Assembly (NCBI RefSeq): GCF_022605725.1
Contig: NC_065548.1
Span: forward strand, 41,347,131-41,411,130
Length of the DNA stretch: 64,000 nt
Source of the DNA: Anthonomus grandis grandis
Taxonomy: Eukaryota > Arthropoda > Insecta > Coleoptera > Curculionidae
Direction: 5' to 3'
Numbering within the stretch: the first letter of the stretch is position 1; each line of letters begins with the position of its first letter. The position numbers and the translations under genes were made by a program. Positions 22,709 through 32,879 of this stretch are shown piece by piece. The notes beneath the pieces were generated by a model. That model was not told the origin of the DNA. It searched no databases and worked only from the letters and a program-made list of their open reading frames with translations.

Positions 22709-23371
22709 TTAATAATGGCCAAATTGTTTATACTTATAACACCTAATCTTTTTATCGGCATCGGCATCCGATTTCAGATTTTTCTTGGTGTTTTGTTTAT
22801 CACGCCAATTTTGCTTACTCATAAAAGCACTGCTACAACTGCCAACGTCCACTTCCATGTCTAATAGTTTGTTCTTTATCGAATCGGTACTGATAGTGAT
22901 TCCCGAATGTTCAATTGCCATAATCATTGGCGAAAATTTTTCTGGCAATCCCGCTAACAATAAAGAACCTATCCACTCATCATTTATGTTAAAACCTGTA
23001 CCTCGCAATCTTTGCCCGGTTTCAACAACTTGATTTACATAGCTACCCATGGAGTCACAGTTTTCTAGGCGTAATGAAATTAAATTCCTGAGTAATGATA
23101 TTTTTCTGGCAAATCCTTTATCGTCAAACAAAACCTTTAATCTGTTCCATAAATCAACAGTTGTAGTTGCATCCTTTATGTGAACATATAAAGAAGAATC
23201 GATCGTTAGGATTAATTTTGCCTTTGCCTTATCATCACTGTCGGTCACAACTTCTAATATACATTTAGATAAGCCTTCTAAAACCAGAAAGTTTTGCGCG
23301 GCAAATGCCCAATCATCATAGTTTTTCCGTCCTTTTAACTTTGGGACATTAACTATATAATTTCCAGCCAT
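22709..23371 (-). pseudogene. Copia gag
   Basis: Starts with ATG, MAGNYIVNVPKLKGRKNYDDW, the usual copia Gag opening (x-L-x-G-x-x-NY-x-x-W), continuing with WNRLKVLFDDKGFARKISLL and LLAGLPEKFSPMIMAI. Near its end is the RNA-binding zinc knuckle, altered: C-Y-K-Y-K-Q-F-G-H-Y then a TAA stop and N-K-C. The second Cys of C-x-x-C is Tyr, and the stop interrupts the knuckle before its last Cys. So both packaging and read-through into protease are damaged. Gag start is 84 bases downstream of the primer site. Confidence 0.9.
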
Positions 23372-23454
23372 TCTTGTGCAATCACTCGATCACGATAATT
23401 ATACTAACTAAACACGGTATCAAATTTCGGAGGTTATCGTGGCTTCGCGACGGC

Positions 23455-23468
23455 CTGGGCCCATAACC
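23455..23468 (-). other. Copia primer-binding site (initiator tRNA-Met, internal)
   Basis: The plus strand reads ctgggcccataacc directly beside the 5' LTR, identical to the anticodon stem-loop region of animal initiator tRNA-Met. The minus-strand RNA would therefore pair with the inside of that tRNA rather than its 3' end. This is the known copia mode, in which a half-tRNA primes minus-strand DNA. Confidence 0.88.
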
Positions 23469-23623
23469 TAATGAAATAAAACGCGCTTGTTGAATTATCT
23501 GCACAGACTTACTTTATTTCAGTAGTAAGAAAATAAAGAGAACACAAATATGCTGATGCGACAGTATTAATAATAACAGTGGCGTAACTATAGAACTGAA
23601 TAATTTGGGCTTTATTTTCAACA
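23469..23623 (-). repeat. Copia 5' LTR
   Basis: 155 bp, transcription on the minus strand. Begins TGTTGAAAATAAAGCCC at 23623. Followed outside by target duplication AAACC (23624-23628). Two differences from the 3' LTR. Confidence 0.9.
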
Positions 23624-23799
23624 AAACCTAATTTAAAAAAACTATTTACCAATTTACATTTAAGTATTATAGTCTGCTAATATGCCGATAGGCAAATTTC
23701 GCTTGTGTTGTGTTATAAATAATCTTAACACACTTGACATAAGACGTCTAATTTTAAAGTTCATCCTTTAGATTATACTTCTGTGAATTTGTAAGCTAC

Positions 23800-26170
23800 T
23801 AGCACAGATGTAAATAGCAACGCTGCGGAGATCGCTTAACCGATCGCTTAGGGTCGCGTGAAAGTGAATTGTGTAAGTAGTTGGACGAATTTTAACGATT
23901 TTTTATTAGATTTTTGTTGTAGAAACTAATAATAATGCTTAAGTAAAAAACAGACTTACGTATATTTTCTAAATTAATATTAACTTTAGGAGCGGCTCTA
24001 ATTTTATAAATATCTGCAAAAATTATAGCAATAAGATGTCTATTAGTGATCAAGAAATAATCTACACTAAATCGGAGAATATAAAACTATTACAGTCATA
24101 GTTTAAAATTATATCTAAACACAATAAGTAAATTTTTTTGAGTCTTGAGTTATTAATATCATCTGGTTAGAGTTCATAAAATTTCTTTATGGTAAATTCA
24201 TTTTCAGACAATATTTTCTCTATATTAAACGCTGATTGAGGAGAAACAAAAATATATTAAAGCTAAAGAGAAGATTATCAATTATCTGGAAACAACAAAT
24301 AAAAACAACCAAGGAATTTTTGCAAATCGAGATGTTAGAGAAGAAGCTTCAAAATACAGAACGAGAGCAAGGGAACCTTTCCTCTAGTAGTAGGACAAGG
24401 AAAATCTGAATTTGTTATTCTTATAAAGCCTATTGATGGATAGGATGGCACCTTAACCAAAAAAGAGTTCAGGCAAAACATAGATCCTTCTCAAATGGAA
24501 GTTTCGAAGTTTGGGCAAAATAAGAGAGGTGATGTTCTAATAGATTGTTCGGATAAAAATCAGGTTGAGAATCTTCGTACACAATTGGAAAAGCAGCTTA
24601 TTAACTTTAAAAAAAGAACAAAATTGATGTTGAAATTTGATTGATGTTGTAGGCTTAGGAGATTCTGATAGTACAATAATATAATAGATTTAATTGTAAA
24701 GTGGAATAATTTATTTGCAGGGGAAAATTTTTATATAAGAGTTCTAAAAAAATCGATAAATAATTTTAAAAATATAAATTTTATTAAGTAAGTCGATACA
24801 ATTACTCAAACAAATTATTAAGTCAAGAAAGGGTAAAACGTGAGTGGTCTAGGTATCTTGTTTTTAATCATATGTGTCGTACAATGTTTTAATTGTCTGG
24901 GGTTTAAGCACTAATTGTAAATCACAACGAATTTGCTCAAAGTGTTCTGAAAATCGCTCTTATAAAGAATGTAGGTCTAATGAAAAAAAAAATTATAAAT
25001 TGTATGAAATCTAAAAGGTCTAATGAAAACTTAGATGTTAGCCATCAAGCCTTAAAGCAAAAATGTCTAATTAGCTTATCTGACAGTGTATAGATCTTTC
25101 TCAATATAAATATTAATAATAGAAATAAACATTGCATACTTAAAATGGCACATTTAAACTTAAGGTCGATATATATGGGAGTTGAGGAATTTGTAGATTT
25201 GGTAAAAGGGAATGATTATCATATTGTCGCTCTTACTGAAATTTGTCTGACTGCAAACATCTCGTCAACTATGGTTTCCATAACTGATAAGAATTTTCAT
25301 CAAAAGAGATAAAGGGGTAGGGTTTTTTATTAAATTTCACTTAAAGTCTGAGATTTTAAATCATAATAGTGCTACAGATATAGATGGTTTTAAAAATATG
25401 GGGCTGAAAATTAATGTTAATAAAATGTCTCTATTGTACTGCGAATAATGTTGGGGCTTGTGCAAATGCACTTGACAATATTTTACCAGAAATAATATCA
25501 ACTTCCCACTACGATTCTGGCGGTTTTAAATATTAATTTTTATTACACCGATAATCCAATATCCGACATTTTTGATGCTTTTGGTTTCACTCAGACCATT
25601 CATGATGCTACAAGGGTCACTGACAATAGTATAAATATTGCTAGATCCTATATTTGTTAGTGATGTAAATGCTATTGTGGATGTTGGCACAATTTCTGGT
25701 ATCGGTATAAACGACCATAAGTTGGCATTTAGTCATATACGCGTACCAAATTTAAAAAGTGTCCAGAAAATATTATCATTTCGTAGTTACAAAAATTTTA
25801 ATGAAAACCTTATTAATATGGAGCTTTTATAAATATCTTGGGATAACATATATTACATGACAAATATAGATGAAAAAGTACAATTTCTGTCACAGAACCT
25901 AACGAAATTATTTAACAAATATGTACCGATATAAATCGTCCGCGTAAATAAACCGCCAGCACCCTGATCTACACCAGCTCAAGAAGCTATATTAAAAGAA
26001 CATGATAAGGCTAACCTAATACATAAAAAATCAAAATTATTAGCTGATCTCGGAGCTTACTAGCAGGCTCGAAACTGTGTTCTTGCATCTATTCGAACGG
26101 AAAAAGGGCTATTTAAATTTTTGGAACAGCAAAAACCATTTTATTTAGGGTTCTATTTTCGTTTAGCCTA
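23800..26170 (+). pseudogene. LINE remnant: gag-like ORF1 and endonuclease
   Basis: Degraded APE-type LINE. A CpG-bearing patch at 23820-23880 may be its 5' end. ORF1 pieces: LTKKEFRQNIDPSQMEVSKF (24460-24520) and KRGDVLIDCSDKNQVENLR, then zinc-knuckle pieces near 24890-25000 (CFNCLGFKH, CSKCSENRSYKEC), the nucleic-acid-binding end of LINE Gag. Endonuclease from 25140: MAHLNLRSIYMGVEEFVDLV (the 'N-x-R-S' start), HIVALTEICL, then RVTDNSI-like and IGINDHKLAFSHI near 25620-25740 (ORF 25638-25832), the 'S-D-H' end of the domain. After it, KVQFLSQNLTKLFNKYVP and an RT-approach linker to about 26130. RT itself is missing. Many stops; dead. Family: R1/CR1-like by ORF1 with zinc knuckles. Confidence 0.8.
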
Positions 26171-26639
26171 ATATTATCACTCATAGTATCTAGTTTTTAA
26201 ATAGTTCATCTTACTTGAGAGCCCCAATTTAGGTTGTTTACGTTATATTACTGTAAATTCCTGTATTTTACATTTTCTAGAATTTATATGTTTGCTTGCT
26301 TTGACTGTCAGTAATCTCTTGAAATTATTGGTCTCTTTGGGTAAAAACAATGAAGAAAATTCTATTTTTTTCATTGCTATTTAAAACAACATTTATAAAT
26401 TGTTCTATGATTCTATGAGTTTTAAAACGGAGCCGTTTCATAGCATTGTATTCAGTTTTAACTGTTTAATCAATTTTTGCCTTGGGAGCAATAATTAAAC
26501 GACAGTCATCATGAAATAAGTTAGAGTTTTTGACGTTAAATAAAAGTGGATTCCTGAAATTAGTGACGATAGAAACAATGACTCTATATTTTTTTAATCT
26601 AATATTGAAAAACTCTTGGTAAGTGTAATCTAATTTTAA

Positions 26640-27014
26640 AAATTTTTTTATACTAATAAAAATAATGTATCCTATGAATCCAGAACTCCTGTCCTATACG
26701 GCCTTCCTAAAATCCACAACTAATTGCCCTATAAATCAGTAGCATCGTTTGTCAACTCACCTTTTTACAACTTGGCAGCCTGGTTAAATATCACACTCAG
26801 AAATGTAACTGGTTTTAGATGCACTTATTCTACAAAAAGTTTATTAGAGTTAACTAATTTTTTTTTTAATATCAGCATATCAGAGGGTTCAAAGATTATT
26901 TTTCTAGATGTTAAAAATGTATTCCGAAGCATTCCACATGGTAATCGGTTTGATTTGGTCAAATGTCTTTTGCTGAAGTCAACGCTTGGCAAACTTATTG
27001 TTGATGATCTTTGA
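26640..27014 (+). pseudogene. Penelope-like element RT fragment, third copy
   Basis: Reads LYGLPKIHN (26690-26715) then, in frame 26724-27014, VASFVNSPFYNLAAWLNITL, STKSLLELTNFFFNI and IIFLDVKNVFRSIPHGNR. 'YGLPKIHK ... R-P-V-x-S ... P-x-Y-x-L-A-x-x-L' followed by 'SLDV-x-x-L-F-x-(N/S)-IP' is the PLE RT order, with the motif A Asp in FLDVKNVF. A TAA interrupts the frame near 26720. Nothing after motif A; no YVDD or GIY-YIG. Similarity to PLE ends at 27014, a different wording from the other copies, so probably yet another lineage. The stretch 26170-26640 may hold its eroded N-terminus but shows nothing certain. Confidence 0.75.
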
Positions 27015-27469
27015 ATACTTCTCAAGATCGCAATTATTTTCGTTTTTAATAACAGGTTTTTGAGACTTGTAAAAAAGGATTACACAGGTCTACAGCAAAA
27101 TTGATGTTTTTGAATCAACATCTCTTCTTAACTAACTTTGACCTCCTTAATCTTTAGTTTTGTCCTATCACATCCTTATTTTTCACAAACTGATATCTTA
27201 ATAAAATTGCTTATTTTATAAGAAAATAGTATATATAAAATTGTGCAAAAAGTTTTTTAGCATAAATGTGACAAAAACCAATATTTGAAAAACATTTCAT
27301 TAAAATACTGAATTGTGGCAACATTGTATATTTGTTAACTGACGTAAAACCGCGAGTCCGCTCTTGCAGCCGTAACTGAACTTAATTAAAACCGTAAAAA
27401 CCAGTCATCGTTTAACAGTTCGAGTGAGTGTTTTAGCGTTCTCCGTAATCGTTGTGTTTTTTTTGAGTC

Positions 27470-29025
27470 ATGGAAAGGAGACACTGTGTTAATAAAGCAT
27501 ATATAACTTCATTTGTACGTAATACGTATTTTGCCTACTTTAGAGTGAAACAAGGAGATCAAGACAAATCTTGGGCACCACAATGTAGGGTTTGTGTAGA
27601 AGCTATAAGGAATTGGACAAAGAGTACAAAAAAGTCATTGAGTTTTGGAGTTCCTATGATGTGGTGTTAGCCAAAAAATCATACTGATGATTGCTACTTT
27701 TGTTCACTCGATTTAAAAGGTTTTAATGGTAAGAATAAAAAACACATTTTATACCCTAATCTAAATTCCGCCATTAGGCCTATTCCTCATGGTCCTGATG
27801 TACCCATACCAGTTCCACCTAAGGAAATTGAAAATGTGTTATCATCTGATTCGGAGTAGTCTGTAGTTGACTCCACTGATGTCGACTTCACTTCTGAAAC
27901 CGAAAGAAGGCCAGAACTATTTAATCAAATGGAAATAAATGATTTAGTAAGAGACCTTAATCTTCCCAAAGATCTCTTAGAATCTCTAGCATCCAGACTT
28001 CGTGACAAGAATTTGCTGGCTCCAGGAACATGAGCCAGTTTCTACAGAAATCAAGAAAAAGATCTAAGCCCATATTTTGTTCAAGAAGGATCCTTAGTAT
28101 ATTGTAACAATATACCTGAAGTAGTTATAAAGCTAGGAGCTACCTCTTACGAAAAGAAAGTAGGGCGAATTTTTATTGACTCCAGTAAAAGAAGGTGTTT
28201 TATTACATAATGGTAATATGCCTCTGTTCCTATTGCTTATTCTGTTTACCTGTAAAGGAAAATTACGAAAATCTGAAACTTCTCTTGGAAAAAATAAAAT
28301 ACCGAGAACATAACTGGATGCTTTGTATACTAAACATCCGTGCTTTATTTGTGAATGGGACAGCCGAGCACAAGATAAACACTGGAGTCAAAAAAAGTGG
28401 CCTACAAGAGAAAACCTTACGCCGGGAAGCAAAAATATAAAGTACAATGCCCTACTTCACCACAAAAAAATTGTATTGCCCTCTCTGCATATAAAATTGG
28501 GCTTGATGTAACAGTTTGTCAGAGCTCTCGATAAAAACGGAAACTGTTTCAGGTATATTGGTGCAAAATTTGTGCAAAGTTGTCTGATGCCAAATTAAAG
28601 GAGGGAGTTTTTGTCGGTGCCGATATTACGGCTTTATGTATAGACAAAGGCTTTCAAAATTCTATGACGCCTATCGAAAAGAAAGCCTGGTGCTCATTTA
28701 AAGAAGCTATTGACAAGTTCTTGGGAAATAATAAGGATCGAGACTATAAGAACATAGTCAGGAAAATGTTGGAACATTTTGGTGTGTTAGGCTGCAACAT
28801 GGGTTTGAAGGTACACTTTCTATTCGCACATCTAAACCACTTTCCGGGAAATCTTGGGGCAGTTAGCGAGGAACAAGGAGAACGTTTCCACCAAGATATT
28901 AAAGAGATGGAAAGGCGTTACCTGGGTAGATGGACTGTATCGATGTTATCGATAATCCGCATAAAATTCACAGTAGAAATTCTACAAAACGCAGTTTTCT
29001 AACAAAAAGGCAAAGATTTCATTAA
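27470..29025 (+). pseudogene. Decayed copy of an insect multi-copy gene family of unknown function
   Basis: Single-frame gene recognisable end to end: MERRHCVNKA start at 27470, a Cys-rich N-terminus (CRVC), VPMMWC then stop then PKNHTDDCYFC, a proline-rich hinge (IPHGPDVPIPVPP), NDLVRDLNLPKDLLESLASRL, KLGATSYEKKVGRIF, ENYENLKLLLEKIKYREHNW, CFICEWDSRAQDKHW, LPSLHIKLGLM and LGAVSEEQGERFHQDIKEME, ending KRSFLTKRQRFH at the TAA 29023-29025. I recall near-identical unnamed proteins in many insect genomes, in several copies each; no function is known to me. This copy has stops at 27668, 27857, 28031 and 28507, frameshifts near 28190-28260, 28565 and 28950, and a gap of about 20 codons near 28325. 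Multi-copy status suggests a mobile origin (inference). Confidence 0.65.
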
Positions 29026-29339
29026 GTTAAGCATTAAAGTTACGTTATATTTTAAGCATAACTGATATTCTTGAAGCGCTTATTTCACAAAATAGCAACA
29101 GACTTGAATTTGAGAACTACCGCAAATTCACTACGGATGGACATGGACATGGTGTAATATTCCTCGAACATCCACATTCCTACAAATTTGAAATTCATTT
29201 TTTAACGCCTTTTCAAGTTCCTTCTTTCTAAAGGAGCTTTGCTTGCTGAAGTAAAAATAATGAAGCATATCTCTTTAAATAATAGTTTTCCACTTATCAG
29301 GATAACTAATCGCCTTTATTATAAATTTTATAGTAAATA
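29026..29339. other. No gene recognised
   Basis: Tail after the unknown-family gene; no terminal repeat or poly(A) recognised. Confidence 0.4.
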
Positions 29340-30032
29340 CAAACTTTTGACCATGACCTACAATAGAATTCTCATATAGATATTCTTTGCAATAAATTAA
29401 AAACTTGTCACAGCATTGTGGTAAAGTAGCTCTTTTAACTTTTTATTATGCCAATTTCTATTCCATTATGAGATATGGGATTCTGAACTGGGGACTGAGT
29501 TCTTTAGCTTCAAGGGCATTTCTTGGTCAGAAGTATGCCATTAGGATAATTAGTAATAATAAACTTAGATACTCATGCAGGGCGCACTTTAGAGAGAATA
29601 AAATCCTTACATTCATTGGAGTTTACATTGTTGAAATTGGTACTTATTTATATAAAAATAAATCAATTTTTTAAGCAACTAGATCTGTCCAGGTTTATAA
29701 TACTCGTAGGCGAGACCTTTACCAAACAGCATTTAATCGGAAAAATATTACTTACAATTTTTGTAAGATTTATAATCACTTGCATCATAGCATAACAATT
29801 GCCCCAAATATATTTATTTTTCAGAAAAAGCTTAAACATTTCCTGGTCGAGAAAAGCAGAACTCTCGATGAATTTTTTGACAAAAATTTTCAGCAGCAAA
29901 TATTTGTATTGTAAATTGGAACTTTAAATAATTAATATGTACGTAAGATATATGTGTATGTATGTATTTTTCTTCAGTTAGAGAAATTTATGTATGTATA
30001 TGTGCTTTGTACTGAGGAAATAAACGATATTC
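29340..30032 (+). pseudogene. LINE RT C-terminal fragment with 3' tail
   Basis: Frame 29405-29674 reads FYSIMRYGILNWGLS, FLGQKYAIRIIS and RAHFRENKILTFIGVYIVE, the thumb/C-terminal region of a CR1/Jockey-type LINE RT ('YG-x-x-x-W-G ... Q-K-x-A-I-R-I-I ... F-x-x-x-x-I-L-T'). One TAA at 29672 interrupts it. The same frame continues to about 29912 with TAFNRKNITYNFCKIYNHL and ending QQQIFVL, a normal end. A 120-base tail with tatgtatgtat repeats and AATAAA (30018-30023) then runs straight into the (ATT)n tract at 30033, fitting a LINE whose 3' end is made of ATT repeats. Confidence 0.75.
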
Positions 30033-30174
<142 letters not shown>

Positions 30175-30789
30175 CAGATTTCATGCCAAATGGCAATCGC
30201 ACTCCCCCCTGGGGAAGGGGGGATCGTTCAATTATCTCAGATATTTTAGATATCGGATGTCAGAAGGATGAAGCTCTGGTGGAGTCCTTTCCATGTTATC
30301 GAAGTCTTTTTTAACTTTATTTACAAAAATAAACTTAGACTAAAAGTACATGATGTGTTTTTTAAACTAGTCGATGTTATCTGCATTTCTAATAAACTTT
30401 CTGACGATTCGAGATGTGGATAATAGCATCGACTTCTGCATCAGCTTATAGATGCTTTTCTTAAGGTTGAGCAGTTTTATGTTTTCCATCAGGCTCTTTG
30501 GTATTACTTTGACACAATAATACTATTACTATTGATACAATAATTGGAACTCTCTGTACTTCTCTTGTTTCCCATAGTCTTCGTATCTGGTGTTCCAGAT
30601 CTCTGTACTTAACAATCTTTTCATTATGTTTTGCTCTTAGGTTGTTTTTATTAGGAATAGCTACATCAATAAGGGTTGTCTTCCTAGAAATTTTATCGAT
30701 TAGGATTAGGTCTGGCCTATTATTATTTACTCGTTGGTCTGTGAGTACAGTGCAATCCTAGTACAATTTGTGTCATTTTCAAGAAATGG
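30175..30789 (-). pseudogene. R4/Dong-like LINE, truncated copy B (endonuclease end)
   Basis: Minus strand, bounded on both sides by ATT microsatellites. From about 30770 down it encodes TVLTDQRVNNNRPDLIL-like, LIDKISRKTTLIDVAIP (the PD-(D/E)xK-type nuclease core shared with copy A) and, near 30500-30410, a VIPKSLMENIKLLN and LMQKSMLLSTSRIVRKF end. The 3' untranslated part (30175-30330) matches copy A's in layout: CGCACTCCCCCC-like run, an AGATATTTTAGATATC-like stretch, then GATGAAGCTCTG. It is cut at 30789 within the nuclease domain. It diverges clearly from copy A, so it is a separate insertion rather than a duplication. Confidence 0.8.
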
Positions 30790-30818
30790 TTATTATTATT
30801 ATTATTATTATTATTACT
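30790..30818 (+). repeat. (ATT)n microsatellite between two Dong-like copies
   Basis: Twenty-nine bases of ATT repeat separate copy B (left) from copy A (right), at the 3' end of A and the truncation point of B. Confidence 0.95.
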
Positions 30819-30951
30819 TACAGCCAGTTAAGGCTCGCACTCCCTCTAAGGGGGGGGGGGGGGGTTGGGGGATGGATCATTTACTTATCCCAGATACCTG
30901 CGATATCAAAAGGATTAAGCTCTGTGGTCTGTGGGGGCCTTTTCGGTGTCC

Positions 30952-32043
30952 TTAAGTGACCTGAAATGTAGAGTTATCTCCTAGAAATTTCCGGGTGCTG
31001 CGAGCAGTGGCCAGTAGTACTGCCTTTTGCATGTGCTTATATAGATGTTCGCCAGTTCCTAGTTGTTTAAGGTATTCCAGTAGACTCTTCGGTATTACAC
31101 CCGTTGTCGATATAACAATTGGGATGGTCTGAACATTATCCATTCTCCGTTGCCTTCCGATTTGAATTTCTAGATGTATGTGTATTTGTGTACTGTATTT
31201 GGCGATTTTCTCAGTGTGTTTCTCTTGCAGATTATTATTGTTCGGTATGGCTACGTCAATTAGAGTTGTTTTCCTGGAAATTTTATCTATTAAAATAAGA
31301 TCTGGTCTATTATGCCTTACATGTTGATCGGTAAGTACACTGCGGTCCCAATATAACTTATATCGGTCATTTTCCACTACGGGTTCTGGAGTATATTTAT
31401 AATACGGAACCTTCTCTGTTGTAATAAGTTCCAATTTCATTGCCAACTCTTGATGTAAAATTTTCCCAACTGAGTCGTGCCGTTCTTTGTATTCTGTCGC
31501 TGCAAAGGCCTGACATCCTCCTATTATGTGCTGGATTGTCTCTGATGTTTGGCATCCATATCGGCATTTGTCGTTTTGTACGGACGGATCTCTGACGATG
31601 TGCTTGAGATAATTTCTTGTTGGTATAACCTGATCTTGGATGGCGAGTAGAAAGCCCTCGGTTTCTGGAAACATCTTGCCTGATACCAACCAATAGTTCG
31701 ACGAAGCAGTGTCGACATGATTTTGGCTGATCTCATTAGGATGCCGCCCATGAAGGGGCTTCTCCATCCAGATGCGGAGTTTTTCCTGGTCCGTATGATG
31801 GTAGCTGCGCACTTCCTCGCTCTTAAGTTGTAGAGGAGTGGAATCGTCTATTTGATTTATTGCGCGACGCAGCGTGGAATTTTCTCCTTGCCTGTAAAAA
31901 TAGGATCTTAAGTTAGTGATTTGTTTTTCAAGTTGTTTACCCAGATCTATTAATCCTCTTTCTCCAAGGTGGCGGGGAAGCATTGTTCTTTCAGTGGCAC
32001 TTCGAGGGTGGTGGTTGTGCGTTTTAGTAAGTAGGGTACTCAC
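30952..32043 (-). CDS. Dong-like C-terminal zinc region and restriction-like endonuclease
   Basis: 363-codon frame. First ~100 residues are the RT-to-nuclease linker (RHLGERGLIDLGKQLEKQI). Then WLVSGKMFPETEGFLLAIQD, the LINE zinc finger CRYGCQTSETIQHIIGGC (Cys-Cys-His-Cys) at about residues 165-182, and the restriction-like nuclease with RHNRPDLILID (PD motif) and TTLIDVAIPNNNNL, then KHTEKIAKY, at about residues 240-285. These residues form the metal-binding nuclease core in R2/R4-type enzymes. Ends VIPKSLLEYLKQLG ... FQVT and TGA/TAA-type stop. The stated ATG is internal: the frame continues the RT after one frameshift near 32030. Otherwise no stops, so this copy is young. Confidence 0.8.
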   Translation of the reverse strand: MSTLLTKTHNHHPRSATERTMLPRHLGERGLIDLGKQLEKQITNLRSYFYRQGENSTLRRAINQIDDSTPLQLKSEEVRSYHHTDQEKLRIWMEKPLHGRHPNEISQNHVDTASSNYWLVSGKMFPETEGFLLAIQDQVIPTRNYLKHIVRDPSVQNDKCRYGCQTSETIQHIIGGCQAFAATEYKERHDSVGKILHQELAMKLELITTEKVPYYKYTPEPVVENDRYKLYWDRSVLTDQHVRHNRPDLILIDKISRKTTLIDVAIPNNNNLQEKHTEKIAKYSTQIHIHLEIQIGRQRRMDNVQTIPIVISTTGVIPKSLLEYLKQLGTGEHLYKHMQKAVLLATARSTRKFLGDNSTFQVT

Positions 32044-32797
32044 TTTTCTTTGTAGGCCTTTCTATATCTGTCCTACTCCAATTAATTACCCCAAAAGAAT
32101 AAATAAGAGCTGAACATGCGTAGGAGTTAAGTGCCTTAAGCATATTTTTGCTGTTGAGATTGGTTCTCAAAACTTGTCTTACCCTTTTCACAAACTCGTT
32201 AGTCAGTTCGCATTTCATTGTTTGTTGTTCAATCGTTTGTGATTGTTTCATCCCCAAGTATTTGTAAAGTTCGTCCATGGCCTCGATGGTCTGGACATTC
32301 TGCATCTGATATTCTCCTTGCTGAATTTTTCCTCGGATTATATTGAGAGTACGGCATTTATCTAGTCCAAATTGCATGCCGATGTCATTGGAGAACTCTT
32401 CTACTATATGCAGCATTTGGTTTAGTTGGTTCCTAGTTGCAGCCATTATTTTTAAATCATCCATATACAGTAAGTGATTTAACTTTGCAATCTCGGTGTT
32501 ATTATCTCGGATGCTAAACCCATAGTTGGTAGAGTTAAGACGGTTCGAAAGAGGATTCATAGCAAGGCAGAACCATAATGGGCTCAGTGAGTGTTCTTGG
32601 AAGATTCCTGTTCGAATTGGAATGTTGTTTGTACTTACTGTGCTTTTACCCTGTACTTCGAGCTGGATCGTTGTTCTCCAACTTGTCATAGCGCTCTCTA
32701 GAAAAGACAAAGTATTACCATTAACTTTATACACTTTTAATATGTTTATAAGCCATTCGTGTGGTACTGAGTCGAAGGCTTTCTTATATTTTTATTT
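32024..32797 (-). pseudogene. Dong-like reverse transcriptase (from motif A)
   Basis: RT palm of copy A. Motif A KKAFDSVPHEWLI sits just inside the truncation; then YKVNGNTLSFLESAMTSWRT, IPIRTGIFQEHSLSPLWFCLAMNPLS (motif B; usual QGD is QEH here), LNHLLYMDDLKIMAAT (motif C, YMDD), FGLDKCRTLNI (motif D/E) and YKYLGMKQ. A frame change near 32030 splits it from the nuclease. The N-terminal zinc fingers and fingers domain are missing through 5' truncation at the microsatellite. Confidence 0.85.
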
Positions 32798-32802
32798 CTT
32801 TC

Positions 32803-32846
<44 letters not shown>

Positions 32847-32878
32847 ATTATTATTATTATTGATATGAATATTATTAT
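32803..32878 (+). repeat. (ATT)n microsatellite at 5' side of Dong-like copy A
   Basis: ATT repeat with AAT phase breaks and a GATATGA interruption. Begins directly at the truncation point of the Dong-like RT and ends at the start of a PLE fragment. Confidence 0.95.
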
Positions 32879-32879
32879 T

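Larger units (their letters stand above)
19355..23623 (-). mobile_element. Copia (Ty1/copia) LTR retrotransposon, both ends present
   Basis: 4,269-bp element on the minus strand: 155-bp LTRs at 23469-23623 (5') and 19355-19509 (3'), a 5-bp target duplication AAACC at 19350-19354 and 23624-23628, a tRNA primer site beside the 5' LTR, and a purine-rich tract (AGTGGGAG on the minus strand) beside the 3' LTR. The gene order gag, protease, integrase, RT, RNase H is that of copia. LTRs differ at only two positions, so insertion is recent. Yet the single polyprotein is broken by three in-frame stops and two frameshifts. It ends TG...TA rather than TG...CA if the target duplication is as read. Confidence 0.93.
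30819..32802 (-). mobile_element. R4/Dong-like LINE, copy A (RT through endonuclease)
   Basis: 5'-truncated non-LTR element on the minus strand, bounded at both ends by ATT repeats (30790-30818 and 32803-32878). It starts inside the RT at motif A (KKAFDSVPHEWLI at about 32785-32745) and runs through the palm, thumb, zinc-binding region and C-terminal restriction-like endonuclease to a 3' tail with a 15-base G run (30850-30864). Elements with one ORF and a C-terminal restriction-like nuclease belong to the R2/R4/NeSL group. Dong of silkworm, in the R4 clade, is known to sit in TAA/ATT repeats. The location here argues for that clade. Confidence 0.8.
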
